Source: Hyphomicrobiales bacterium (GTDB taxonomy: Bacteria > Pseudomonadota > Alphaproteobacteria > Rhizobiales > JAKIUO01). Taken from it: a stretch of 6,328 bases of DNA. Positions 1-6,140 of this stretch are shown piece after piece (positions within the stretch are counted from its first letter, which is position 1; each line of letters starts with the position of its first letter). Below the pieces are notes generated by a model. The model was not told where the DNA came from. It ran no database searches and saw nothing but the letters and a program-made list of their open reading frames with translations. The stretch covers positions 1-6,328 of the forward strand of contig JALXEI010000131.1 of the NCBI GenBank assembly GCA_027069645.1, in the 5' to 3' direction. A program made the position numbers and the translations under genes.

Positions 1-1
1 A

Positions 2-1006
2 AAAGCCGATGCCTATGGTACCGGTATGCTGCAAGTCGCACCCTGTTTGCGAGATAGCGGATGCAAAACATTTTTCGTCGCCACCCCTGACGAGGGACTT
101 TTGTTACGCGAGCAACTGCCTGATGTTCGGATACTTATTCTGGACGGCCTGCTGCCCGGCTGTGCAGCCCTCTATTGCGAACACAATCTTTCGCCGGTCC
201 TCAATTCACCGCAGATGGTGACTGAATGGATAAGACAAACCGGTGATAAATCAGATCGGCCACCTGTCGCTCTTCACCTTGATACCGGAATGAACCGCCT
301 CGGGATTGGCCCCGAACAGATTGATCAGTTGCTTGAAAACGAGGCGTGCATTCAGAACCTGAAACCGGCCCTGATCATGAGCCACCTTGCCTGTGCCGAT
401 GATCCCACGCATTCGCAAAACCGGCAGCAATTGAGACGTTTTCATGCCTTGTTGAAAAAACTGCCCGGCGTACCGGTTTCCCTCGCCAATTCGGCCGGTA
501 TTTTCCTCGGGGCAGACTATCATTTTGACCTTACCCGTCCCGGGATCGCTCTTTACGGGGGCTGTCCCGCAAATGGTCTGGAAGGAGTTTTGAAGCCTGT
601 TGCCTTCCTGAGCGCGCCGATCATACAGATCCGGGACGTCGCAAAAGGAGAAACAGTAGGTTATGGCGCTGACTATGTCACCACACGCAGGACAAGACTT
701 GCAACACTTCCGGTGGGCTATGCTGACGGCTATCCTCGCAGCCTTGGTTCAGGCAATGACCGATCGGGCGCCAGTGCCTTTATCGGCGACTATGAAGCCC
801 CCCTGCTTGGTCGTGTGTCGATGGACCTTGTGACCATTGATATCACCGATATACCGGAAAATATAGCCTTTCCTGGTGCTGCGGCGGAACTGCTGGGGCA
901 CCATATCGGGGTTGATGATCTGGCGCGGATTGCCGGAACCATTGGCTACGAAATCCTGACATCACTTGGCGCCAGATATGAGCGCCGCTATATCGGCGGG
1001 AAATAA
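2..1006 (+). CDS. alr: alanine racemase, 5'-truncated by window edge
   Basis: PLP-dependent cytoplasmic enzyme that interconverts L- and D-alanine, supplying D-Ala for peptidoglycan. The reading frame is open from base 2 and reads KADAYGTG, the family's PLP-lysine motif, so codon 2-4 is the catalytic Lys and the tyrosine four residues later contacts PLP. Further family landmarks in order: DTGMNRLG (Arg codon 296-298), SHLACAD (His 383-385), NSAG, TRPGIALYGG (Arg 536-538, expected to touch the PLP ring nitrogen), LPVGYADGYP (Tyr 719-721, the second catalytic base), GRVSMDL (Met 821-823), and a C-terminal GYEILTSLGARYERRY. The 334 visible residues lack only about 35-40 N-terminal residues of a normal 360-380 residue enzyme. 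Nothing looks broken. The stop TAA directly abuts the radA start, so the two are likely co-transcribed. Family assignment is very secure; alr versus a catabolic dadX copy is inferred from the radA neighbourhood. Confidence 0.96.
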   Translation, partial: KADAYGTGMLQVAPCLRDSGCKTFFVATPDEGLLLREQLPDVRILILDGLLPGCAALYCEHNLSPVLNSPQMVTEWIRQTGDKSDRPPVALHLDTGMNRLGIGPEQIDQLLENEACIQNLKPALIMSHLACADDPTHSQNRQQLRRFHALLKKLPGVPVSLANSAGIFLGADYHFDLTRPGIALYGGCPANGLEGVLKPVAFLSAPIIQIRDVAKGETVGYGADYVTTRRTRLATLPVGYADGYPRSLGSGNDRSGASAFIGDYEAPLLGRVSMDLVTIDITDIPENIAFPGAAAELLGHHIGVDDLARIAGTIGYEILTSLGARYERRYIGGK

Positions 1007-2428
1007 ATGGCGCGACCTTCAACACGATTTGTCTGCCAGAGTTGCGGGGCAGTTTCCGGTCGCTGGGCCGGACGCTGCAATGCCTGTGGCGAATGGAATA
1101 CCATCTCTGAAGAAATCCCTGAAAACAGTGGCATCGCCGGGGGGCCAGCGGGGAAACAGGCTGGCGGCATGGCTATTTCCCTTGAGAGCCTCGACGCGGA
1201 AACCGGTGATATACCTCGCCATACGACCGGGATTGCTGAATTCGATCGCGTTACAGGTGGAGGGCTGGTGCCCGGTTCGGCGATTCTCGTCGGGGGTGAG
1301 CCTGGAATTGGCAAATCAACACTTCTGTTGCAAGTCGCTGCCGTGCTGAGTGAACAAGGTCATCGCTGCCTGTACTTTTCCGGCGAGGAAGCCACAGCCC
1401 AGGTTCGACTGCGCGCCAAACGACTGGGCGTCGAGAGAGCACCGGTGGGCCTCGGGGCGGAAACCAGCGTTTCAAATATTCTGACCACTCTGGAAAATGG
1501 AGAGAAACCAGCGCTCATCATCATCGATTCCATTCAGACACTCTGGTCAGACAGTCTCGAGGCCGCTCCAGGGACGGTCTCCCAGGTCCGTACATGTTCC
1601 CAGCATCTGGTTCGCTATGCCAAACGGTCCGGGGCAGCACTGCTGATTGTCGGTCATGTTACCAAGGACGGACAGATTGCCGGTCCGAAGGTAGTCGAGC
1701 ATATGGTCGATACGGTGCTCTATTTTGAAGGCGATAGCGGTCACCAGTTTCGCATTTTGCGCGCTGTGAAGAACCGGTTTGGCGCAACGGACGAAATCGG
1801 TGTTTTTGAAATGAAGAATAACGGACTGGCAGAAGTTGCCAATCCCTCTGAAATGTTTCTTGGAGATCGCAACGATCACAGTCCCGGTTCCGCGGTATTT
1901 GCAGGTATTGAAGGCACCCGGCCCGTACTTGTTGAAATTCAGGCCCTTGTCGCCGCCTCTTCCCTCGCAACGCCAAGACGGGCTGTCGTTGGATGCGATT
2001 CCAATCGGCTGGCGATGATTATTGCTGTCTTAAGTGCGAGATGCGGCTTGCGTTTTGGCGCGCATGATGTCTATCTCAATGTAGCAGGCGGGTTGAAAAT
2101 TACCGAACCGGCAGCCGATCTTGCCATTGCCTCTGCGCTCATCTCGGCCCTCTCCGGTATCACACTGCCGACCGGCCGTGTCTATTTTGGTGAAGTCAGT
2201 TTGTCGGGGGCCATCCGGAATGTCGGGCATACAGCCTCCCGCCTCAAGGAAGCTCGAAAACTGGGTTTTACCTCTGCGGCAATCCCCGTTCCGGTAGACG
2301 GCGAAGCCCCGGACAAACAGATTTTCGTCGAAAATCTGCCGCATCTTGGTGCTCTAACTGCAAGTATTCTCGGTTCGGAAGAGGTGAAAAACCGGGATTC
2401 GATCGAAAAAGACGCAAAAAACAGTTGA
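1007..2428 (+). CDS. radA: DNA repair protein RadA
   Basis: RecA-related ATPase that promotes branch migration and processing of recombination intermediates (also called Sms), acting on DNA in the cytoplasm. The 473 residues show the full architecture. An N-terminal zinc finger has CxxC pairs at Cys10/Cys13 and Cys24/Cys27. The RecA-like ATPase has Walker A GEPGIGKST at 97-105 (Lys103) and Walker B LIIID ending at Asp174. The RadA signature KNRFG is at 255-259. The C-terminal Lon-protease-like domain covers roughly 285-455 and lacks a need for protease activity in this family. Length is close to the usual 450-460 residues, with a slightly long, charged C-terminus. The start is ATG 1007, directly after the alr TAA. 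Only a weak purine-rich stretch (GGCGGGAAA) precedes it, so translation probably depends partly on ribosomes finishing alr. No missing catalytic residues. Confidence 0.97.
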   Translation: MARPSTRFVCQSCGAVSGRWAGRCNACGEWNTISEEIPENSGIAGGPAGKQAGGMAISLESLDAETGDIPRHTTGIAEFDRVTGGGLVPGSAILVGGEPGIGKSTLLLQVAAVLSEQGHRCLYFSGEEATAQVRLRAKRLGVERAPVGLGAETSVSNILTTLENGEKPALIIIDSIQTLWSDSLEAAPGTVSQVRTCSQHLVRYAKRSGAALLIVGHVTKDGQIAGPKVVEHMVDTVLYFEGDSGHQFRILRAVKNRFGATDEIGVFEMKNNGLAEVANPSEMFLGDRNDHSPGSAVFAGIEGTRPVLVEIQALVAASSLATPRRAVVGCDSNRLAMIIAVLSARCGLRFGAHDVYLNVAGGLKITEPAADLAIASALISALSGITLPTGRVYFGEVSLSGAIRNVGHTASRLKEARKLGFTSAAIPVPVDGEAPDKQIFVENLPHLGALTASILGSEEVKNRDSIEKDAKNS

Positions 2429-2487
2429 TCAACCCTGTCATAATATGTCCATTTACAGTGTAAGGGGCTTCATTGGCAGAATTTGAA

Positions 2488-2504
2488 GAGGGGCAGGGAA
2501 AAAT
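2488..2504 (+). promoter_or_regulatory. ribosome binding site of cvpA
   Basis: Two purine-rich elements lie ahead of the ATG at 2505: GAGGGG (2488-2493, 11 bases away) and AGGGA (2495-2499, 5 bases away). Either supports this ATG as the start of the CvpA protein. The first residues then lead directly into the expected first membrane helix, with no unexplained N-terminal extension. Confidence 0.6.
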
Positions 2505-3050
2505 ATGCCGTCACTAACAATCCTCGACCTGGTACTGGCCGCAGTTATGCTGATTTCGGGCTTTCTGGCCATGTTACGCGGGCTGACACGGGAGATTTTA
2601 TCGATTGCAGCATGGGTTGCAGCCGCCGCAGCAGCCGGTATCACCTACTTTTTCTATCAGGAAGAAATAAAGCAACTGGTTCCCATTCAGCCGGAAATCG
2701 CAGCAGTCGGGGGTGTCGCAGCACTGGTTTTCCTTGTTGTTCTTGTTGTTGTATCCCTGTTGACCATCAAAATCGGTGACTGGGTTCTCGACAGCAGTAT
2801 CGGTGCCCTCGACAGAACGCTCGGACTGTTGTTCGGACTGGCAAGGGGTATGATACTGGTCGGCATCATTTTCTGGTTCTTCATAAAGTTCACCGATGAC
2901 AAAAGTCGCCCGGACTTTATCGAGAATGCCTGGTCTCGGGACGCTATTCAATGGACAAGTGACAAGCTTGAGCATGTGGGACAAAAATTTGCTGTCAAAA
3001 TAATGGGAGTTCTTGGCAAGGGCGAACCTCAGGAAGAAGATCAGCCATAA
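2505..3050 (+). CDS. cvpA: CvpA family inner-membrane protein
   Basis: Small integral inner-membrane protein of the CvpA family. In E. coli it is needed for colicin V production and is linked to purF; its molecular role is still poorly defined, with envelope-stress and transport roles proposed. The 181 residues contain four clear hydrophobic segments at about 4-23, 31-50, 64-86 and 105-127. The family-typical RGLTRE follows helix 1 (25-30), and a DRTLGLLFGLARG stretch (103-115) leads into helix 4. The C-terminal 50 residues are soluble and end in an acidic tail (EEDQP). Length fits the family. The gene sits 76 bases after radA and ahead of purF, the neighbourhood known from many Proteobacteria. 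The longer gaps on both sides leave room for internal promoters, but I found no convincing -35/-10 pair. Family assignment is secure; function is not. Confidence 0.92.
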   Translation: MPSLTILDLVLAAVMLISGFLAMLRGLTREILSIAAWVAAAAAAGITYFFYQEEIKQLVPIQPEIAAVGGVAALVFLVVLVVVSLLTIKIGDWVLDSSIGALDRTLGLLFGLARGMILVGIIFWFFIKFTDDKSRPDFIENAWSRDAIQWTSDKLEHVGQKFAVKIMGVLGKGEPQEEDQP

Positions 3051-3115
3051 TGGCAAGGGGAACAGCCCGAATATTGTCAAGTTGAAGCAGCATGGCATTT
3101 TGGCTCGTAAAATAT

Positions 3116-3134
3116 GCTCTTTTGTGTTAAGAGC
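3116..3134 (+). promoter_or_regulatory. hairpin/inverted repeat in the purF leader
   Basis: GCTCTT (3116-3121) is followed by a 7-base loop and the perfect reverse complement AAGAGC (3129-3134). It lies in the cvpA-purF gap, 34 bases before the likely purF start. No T-run follows, so it is not a standard intrinsic terminator. It could be an operator dyad, an mRNA leader hairpin or a processing site. A 6-base arm is short enough that chance is a real possibility. A TAAAAT (3108-3113) just upstream resembles a -10 element, but no -35 sits at proper spacing. Confidence 0.3.
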
Positions 3135-3168
3135 CTGACTTTACCAGGACAGGCAGAGGATGTTCCCA

Positions 3169-4680
3169 ATGTCGCAGCTTTTCGATCGTCAAAGGACCGA
3201 GCCGCCTGTGGAAGTGGCTGTGCCGGAATTTCAATTGACCGGTGATGAAGATACGCTCCATGAGGAATGCGGTGTTTTTGGCATTTTTGATCATGACGAC
3301 GCCGCCGCTTTCACGACGCTGGGCCTTCACGCCCTGCAACATCGCGGACAGGAAGCTGCCGGAATATTGTCTTTCGATGGCAAGCGATTTATTTCAGAAC
3401 GACATCTGGGCAAGGTCGGCGACCATTTCACTTCCTCAAGGGTTATAAAGAAGCTGGCCGGCCGTACGGCTATCGGTCATGTTCGCTATTCGACAACCGG
3501 TGACACACTCCTGCAAAATACCCAGCCTCTCTATGCCGACCTGGCGACAGGCGGCTTTGCCATTTGTCACAACGGAAATCTCACCAATGCCATTACCCTG
3601 CGTGAGGAACTGATCAGGGATGGTGCCATATGCCAGACCACCTCGGATACCGAGGTGGTGCTCCATCTCGTCGCCCGCAGTCGTAAACATTTGTTTGTTG
3701 ACCGGTTTATCGAGGCTTTGCGGCAGATTGAAGGAGCCTATGCCTTTGTCGGGCTCACAAATAAAAAACTGATCGGCGCACGTGATCCCTTTGGCATACG
3801 GCCCCTGGTCCTTGGCAAGCAGGGAAACTCTTATGTTCTGGCGTCCGAAACCTGCGCACTCAACATGATTGACGCCGAGTTCGTCCGGGAAGTCGAAAAT
3901 GGCGAGATTGTCGTTATAACCAAGGAAGGGCTCTCTTCCTACAAGCCGTTTGTGAAATGTGAGCCGCGCCCCTGCATCTTTGAATATATCTATTTTGCCC
4001 GGCCGGACTCGGTTGTCGGAGGCCGCTGCGTATATGATGTCCGCAAAAAGATGGGTGTTGAACTGGCACGGGAATCCTCTGTTGAAGCCGATGTCGTTAT
4101 CGCTGTACCTGATAGCGGCGTACCGGCTGCCATCGGTTTTTCCCAGGAATCGAACATTCCGTTTGAACTCGGTATTATCCGCAATCACTATGTCGGACGC
4201 ACATTCATCGAGCCGGCTCAAAAAATCCGCGAACTTGGCGTACGCCTCAAACATAGCGCCAACTGCCACTCGATTGCCGGCAAGAGAATCATTCTTGTGG
4301 ATGACAGTATTGTACGCGGGACTACCAGTATGAAAATTGTAAGGATGATGTATGAGGCCGGCGCGAAGGAAGTTCATATGCGCATTTCAAGTCCGCCCAT
4401 AACCCATCCAGATTTTTATGGCATTGATACCCCGAAACGGGACAACCTGATAGCAGCAGGACGCTCTGTTGAGGAAATCAATGCCTTTATTGGAGCCGAC
4501 AGCCTGGCTTTTTTGTCGATTGACGGCATTTACAAGGCGATGGGATACAGTTCGCGCAACAGCAAAAATCCGCAATTCACAGATCATTGCTTTACAGGGG
4601 ACTACCCGACACGGTTACTGGATCGTTCCGGTCAGGACATTGACAAGCAATTGTCATTGCTGGTTGAGGAAAATGTCTGA
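3169..4680 (+). CDS. purF: amidophosphoribosyltransferase (glutamine PRPP amidotransferase)
   Basis: Catalyses the first committed step of de novo purine synthesis: glutamine plus PRPP gives phosphoribosylamine, in the cytoplasm. It has an N-terminal Ntn-type glutaminase half and a C-terminal phosphoribosyltransferase half. Visible landmarks (numbering from ATG 3169): nucleophile Cys34 in HEECGVFGI, RGQEAAGI, GHVRYSTTG, HNGNLTN, TSDTE, RDPFGIRPL, and the PRPP-binding loop VDDSIVRGTT at 377-386. As in Bacillus PurF, the nucleophile lies behind a leader that must be removed; here it is about 33 residues. Two ATGs are possible (3160 and 3169). I chose 3169 because GAGG (3156-3159) is 9 bases away, whereas it touches 3160. 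Start 3160 would add MFP and could use AGGACAGG upstream. Relative to the Bacillus Fe-S enzyme, two of four cluster ligands appear replaced (Asp415, Thr471), so a cluster is unlikely. Length of 503 residues is normal to slightly long. Confidence 0.97.
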   Translation: MSQLFDRQRTEPPVEVAVPEFQLTGDEDTLHEECGVFGIFDHDDAAAFTTLGLHALQHRGQEAAGILSFDGKRFISERHLGKVGDHFTSSRVIKKLAGRTAIGHVRYSTTGDTLLQNTQPLYADLATGGFAICHNGNLTNAITLREELIRDGAICQTTSDTEVVLHLVARSRKHLFVDRFIEALRQIEGAYAFVGLTNKKLIGARDPFGIRPLVLGKQGNSYVLASETCALNMIDAEFVREVENGEIVVITKEGLSSYKPFVKCEPRPCIFEYIYFARPDSVVGGRCVYDVRKKMGVELARESSVEADVVIAVPDSGVPAAIGFSQESNIPFELGIIRNHYVGRTFIEPAQKIRELGVRLKHSANCHSIAGKRIILVDDSIVRGTTSMKIVRMMYEAGAKEVHMRISSPPITHPDFYGIDTPKRDNLIAAGRSVEEINAFIGADSLAFLSIDGIYKAMGYSSRNSKNPQFTDHCFTGDYPTRLLDRSGQDIDKQLSLLVEENV

Positions 4681-4681
4681 G

Positions 4682-4733
4682 ACGGGGTGGACAAAAAATC
4701 CGGTGTATTTTTTGATGTACCCGTTTTAATTTC
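4682..4733 (+). terminator. candidate intrinsic terminator after purF
   Basis: It begins two bases after the purF stop. The outer stem ACGGG (4682-4686) pairs with CCCGT (4720-4724). Moving inward come a bulged G, a T-A pair (4688/4719), bulged GG, then ACA (4691-4693) with TGT (4716-4718). An A/T stem follows: AAAAAT (4694-4699) with ATTTTT (4707-4712). The 3' side runs into TTTTAATTT (4724-4732). The stem is long but bulged and partly A/T-rich, so termination may be incomplete. An alternative fold pairs CGG-GTA (4701-4707) with TACCCG (4718-4723). It would separate purF transcription from the next gene. Confidence 0.45.
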
Positions 4734-4876
4734 TATTTGTACAGACTATATGAGGTGAGAAAATATTACTGCCCAAATTGGCCATTATAAGATTCAAACG
4801 GCTTATCGGGTACCGGTTTCAAGCAGAATTCAATGCATGCGTTCAACACCTCTACGGACCGGTTTTGCGCAATAAC

Positions 4877-4892
4877 AAGGAGTATGATTGTG
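4877..4892 (+). promoter_or_regulatory. Shine-Dalgarno AAGGAG plus GTG start of the TAXI-like gene
   Basis: AAGGAG at 4877-4882 is the strongest ribosome binding site in the window. It lies 7 bases before an in-frame GTG at 4890. In-frame ATG 4884 is only 1 base away, ATG 4899 is 16 away, and ATG 4833 lies upstream with no comparable site. The GTG start also gives a normal signal peptide with a basic residue (Arg3) before the hydrophobic core, which an ATG 4899 start would lose. Confidence 0.75.
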
Positions 4893-6020
4893 TCCAGAAT
4901 GAATATCGCGATCCTCACAGCAGCAAGCCTTACCCTGGCCCTTGCAAATGTTGCCGAGGCGGCTAAAATCCACACAGGCGGTGCCAGGGGTGCCTATAAC
5001 GGTACGTTTTGCCCGCCTCTGGCCAAAGAACTGGCCAGGGCGAAATTCAAATACAGTTGTGCACTCTCGCTTGGTTCTTCAGACAATATCAATAAAGTCA
5101 TGCAAAATCCGCGGGATATCGGCTTTGCACAGTTTGATGTGTTTACACTTCACGCCGCCAAACAATATCCGGCCGAACCTTTTCATGTCATTCGCAGTGA
5201 TATCGCGCGAGAATGTCTGTTTATGGTAACCAAAAACAGGAACCTGACCAATTTTGGTGACGTTGCTGCGCGTGCCGGAGAACTCAATTTCATATTGCCG
5301 CCACAAGGCAGTGGCAGCGCCGCCACATTCGACTATTTGCGCAAAATTGATCCCGACGGACTTGGGCGAGCAATCGATGTAAAATATGCCGAAAGCACAG
5401 ACATCGCGCTGAAACAGGCTTTGACAAGTGACAATTCTGTCGCGCTGTTCGTTCAGTTCCCCGACCCGAACAATGATCGTTTCAAGATGATCGCAAAAGA
5501 AAAAGGTATCTTTGTTCCTGTGATTGATCGGAATATTTTGCGTCAGCAAATCGACGATCAGAAAATCTACTATGCGCAGGAAACGGACGTCAGTCATGGC
5601 AAGTTCTGGAAAAAAGGCGCCAAGGTCACAACAGCCTGCACGCCAATGGTTATTTTTACCGGCAACCCCCGGCTGATGTCGAATGGCGATATGCAACTTG
5701 ACCACAAGGATATGATCAACACGATCAATGATATTGCCGCTGACAAGCTTCTTCCCAAACAGGGTTTCTTCAGAAAAGCCTGGGCCAAAACAAGAGCTTT
5801 ATCTGCCGAAGCGGCTGAAAAAATGATGGAAGCTGCTGAAAAAGCCCGTGAGAAGGCCGCACCAATGATGCAAAAAGCCAAAGACAAGGCGCTTGAAATG
5901 AAGGAAAAAGCAGCACCGATGATGGAAAAGGCGAAAGAAAAAGCCAAAGAGCTGGGTCACAAAGCCATGGAAAAGGCACGTGATATCGGTGATGCGGCAA
6001 AGGAAAAGATGGCACAATAG
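4890..6020 (+). CDS. secreted TAXI-type solute-binding-like protein with Ala/Lys/Glu/Met repeat tail
   Basis: Probable periplasmic protein of the TAXI (TRAP-associated extracytoplasmic, immunogenic) solute-binding family. From GTG 4890 it has 376 residues. Residues 1-24 form a signal peptide with Arg3, a hydrophobic core and AEA before the likely cleavage. The mature part opens with KIHTGGARGAYNG, resembling the TAXI glycine-rich entry motif. The binding-protein-like domain runs to about 290, with GSSDNINKV, IGFAQFDVF, PPQGSGSAATFDYL and FVQFPDPNN along the way. It holds four cysteines (41, 57, 109, 250), which could form disulfides in the periplasm. From about 293 it departs from the family: the last 65 residues (312-376) are 16 Ala, 15 Lys, 10 Glu and 9 Met, with no aromatics. 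They carry an 18-residue repeat and look like amphipathic helix of the apolipoprotein or LEA kind. No TRAP membrane subunits are in view, so transport is unproven and the ligand unknown. Domain assignment is by eye. Confidence 0.85.
   Translation: MSRMNIAILTAASLTLALANVAEAAKIHTGGARGAYNGTFCPPLAKELARAKFKYSCALSLGSSDNINKVMQNPRDIGFAQFDVFTLHAAKQYPAEPFHVIRSDIARECLFMVTKNRNLTNFGDVAARAGELNFILPPQGSGSAATFDYLRKIDPDGLGRAIDVKYAESTDIALKQALTSDNSVALFVQFPDPNNDRFKMIAKEKGIFVPVIDRNILRQQIDDQKIYYAQETDVSHGKFWKKGAKVTTACTPMVIFTGNPRLMSNGDMQLDHKDMINTINDIAADKLLPKQGFFRKAWAKTRALSAEAAEKMMEAAEKAREKAAPMMQKAKDKALEMKEKAAPMMEKAKEKAKELGHKAMEKARDIGDAAKEKMAQ
5850..5957 (+). repeat. two-copy tandem 18-codon repeat in the TAXI-like gene tail
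   Basis: Codons 5850-5903 and 5904-5957 encode units beginning EKAAPMMQKAK and EKAAPMMEKAK, exactly 54 bases apart and 13 of 18 residues identical. A partial MMEAAEKA unit precedes them (from 5823, 14 residues upstream), and a degenerate KAMEKARD follows (from 5961). Each full unit contains one proline, which would kink an otherwise helical tail every 18 residues. Among the 11 identical non-methionine residues, 9 use different codons in the two copies. Confidence 0.8.
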
Positions 6021-6040
6021 GCACAACATACGAGGATTTG

Positions 6041-6069
6041 AAAAGGCAGCTGCTTGGCTGCCTTTTTTT
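6041..6069 (+). terminator. intrinsic terminator after the TAXI-like gene
   Basis: Perfect 10-base stem AAAAGGCAGC (6041-6050) with GCTGCCTTTT (6057-6066), 6-base loop TGCTTG, and an unbroken T-run at 6063-6069. The G/C core GGCAGC/GCTGCC is at the base of the T-run. It lies 21 bases after the stop codon at 6018-6020. This is a textbook rho-independent terminator and should end transcription of the TAXI-like gene before the dehydrogenase gene. The A-run upstream could give weaker termination on the opposite strand. Confidence 0.9.
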
Positions 6070-6140
6070 CTGTGCCCTGAGCCGCTTTTGAATATATACA
6101 GAGATAAAAAAACAGATGAATATAAAAAGAAAGCCGGTAT

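Noticed and set aside
2421..2438. Dyad around GTTGATCAAC at the end of radA, with flanking ACA/TGT
   Set aside because: The perfect core is 10 bases, overlaps the stop codon and has no T-run after it. It could be an operator but is too short to support.
2452..2482. Possible cvpA promoter TTTACA with CAGAAT
   Set aside because: The -35 match is good, but spacing is 19 bases and the -10 match is weak.
3074..3113. Possible purF promoter elements TTGTCA or TTGAAG with TAAAAT
   Set aside because: Spacings do not fit a standard promoter: TTGAAG to TAAAAT is 20 bases, and TTGTCA has no good -10.
3436..4377. 313-codon open frame on the minus strand opposite purF
   Set aside because: It lies wholly inside a well-supported purF gene, shows no recognisable motif, and is the usual by-product of codon bias in the sense gene.
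4737..4769. Possible promoter TTGTAC with AAATAT or TATTAC for the TAXI-like gene
   Set aside because: Only three bases match the -35 consensus, and spacing to the better -10 is 21 bases. The leader probably holds a promoter, but this pair does not establish it.
4752..4852. Long-range pairing GAGGTG with CACCTC in the TAXI gene leader, considered as a riboswitch
   Set aside because: Only 6 base pairs across about 90 bases, and no known riboswitch core is recognisable.
4865..4872. Palindrome TTGCGCAA just before the AAGGAG site
   Set aside because: Eight bases with no loop; expected by chance and not repeated elsewhere in the leader.
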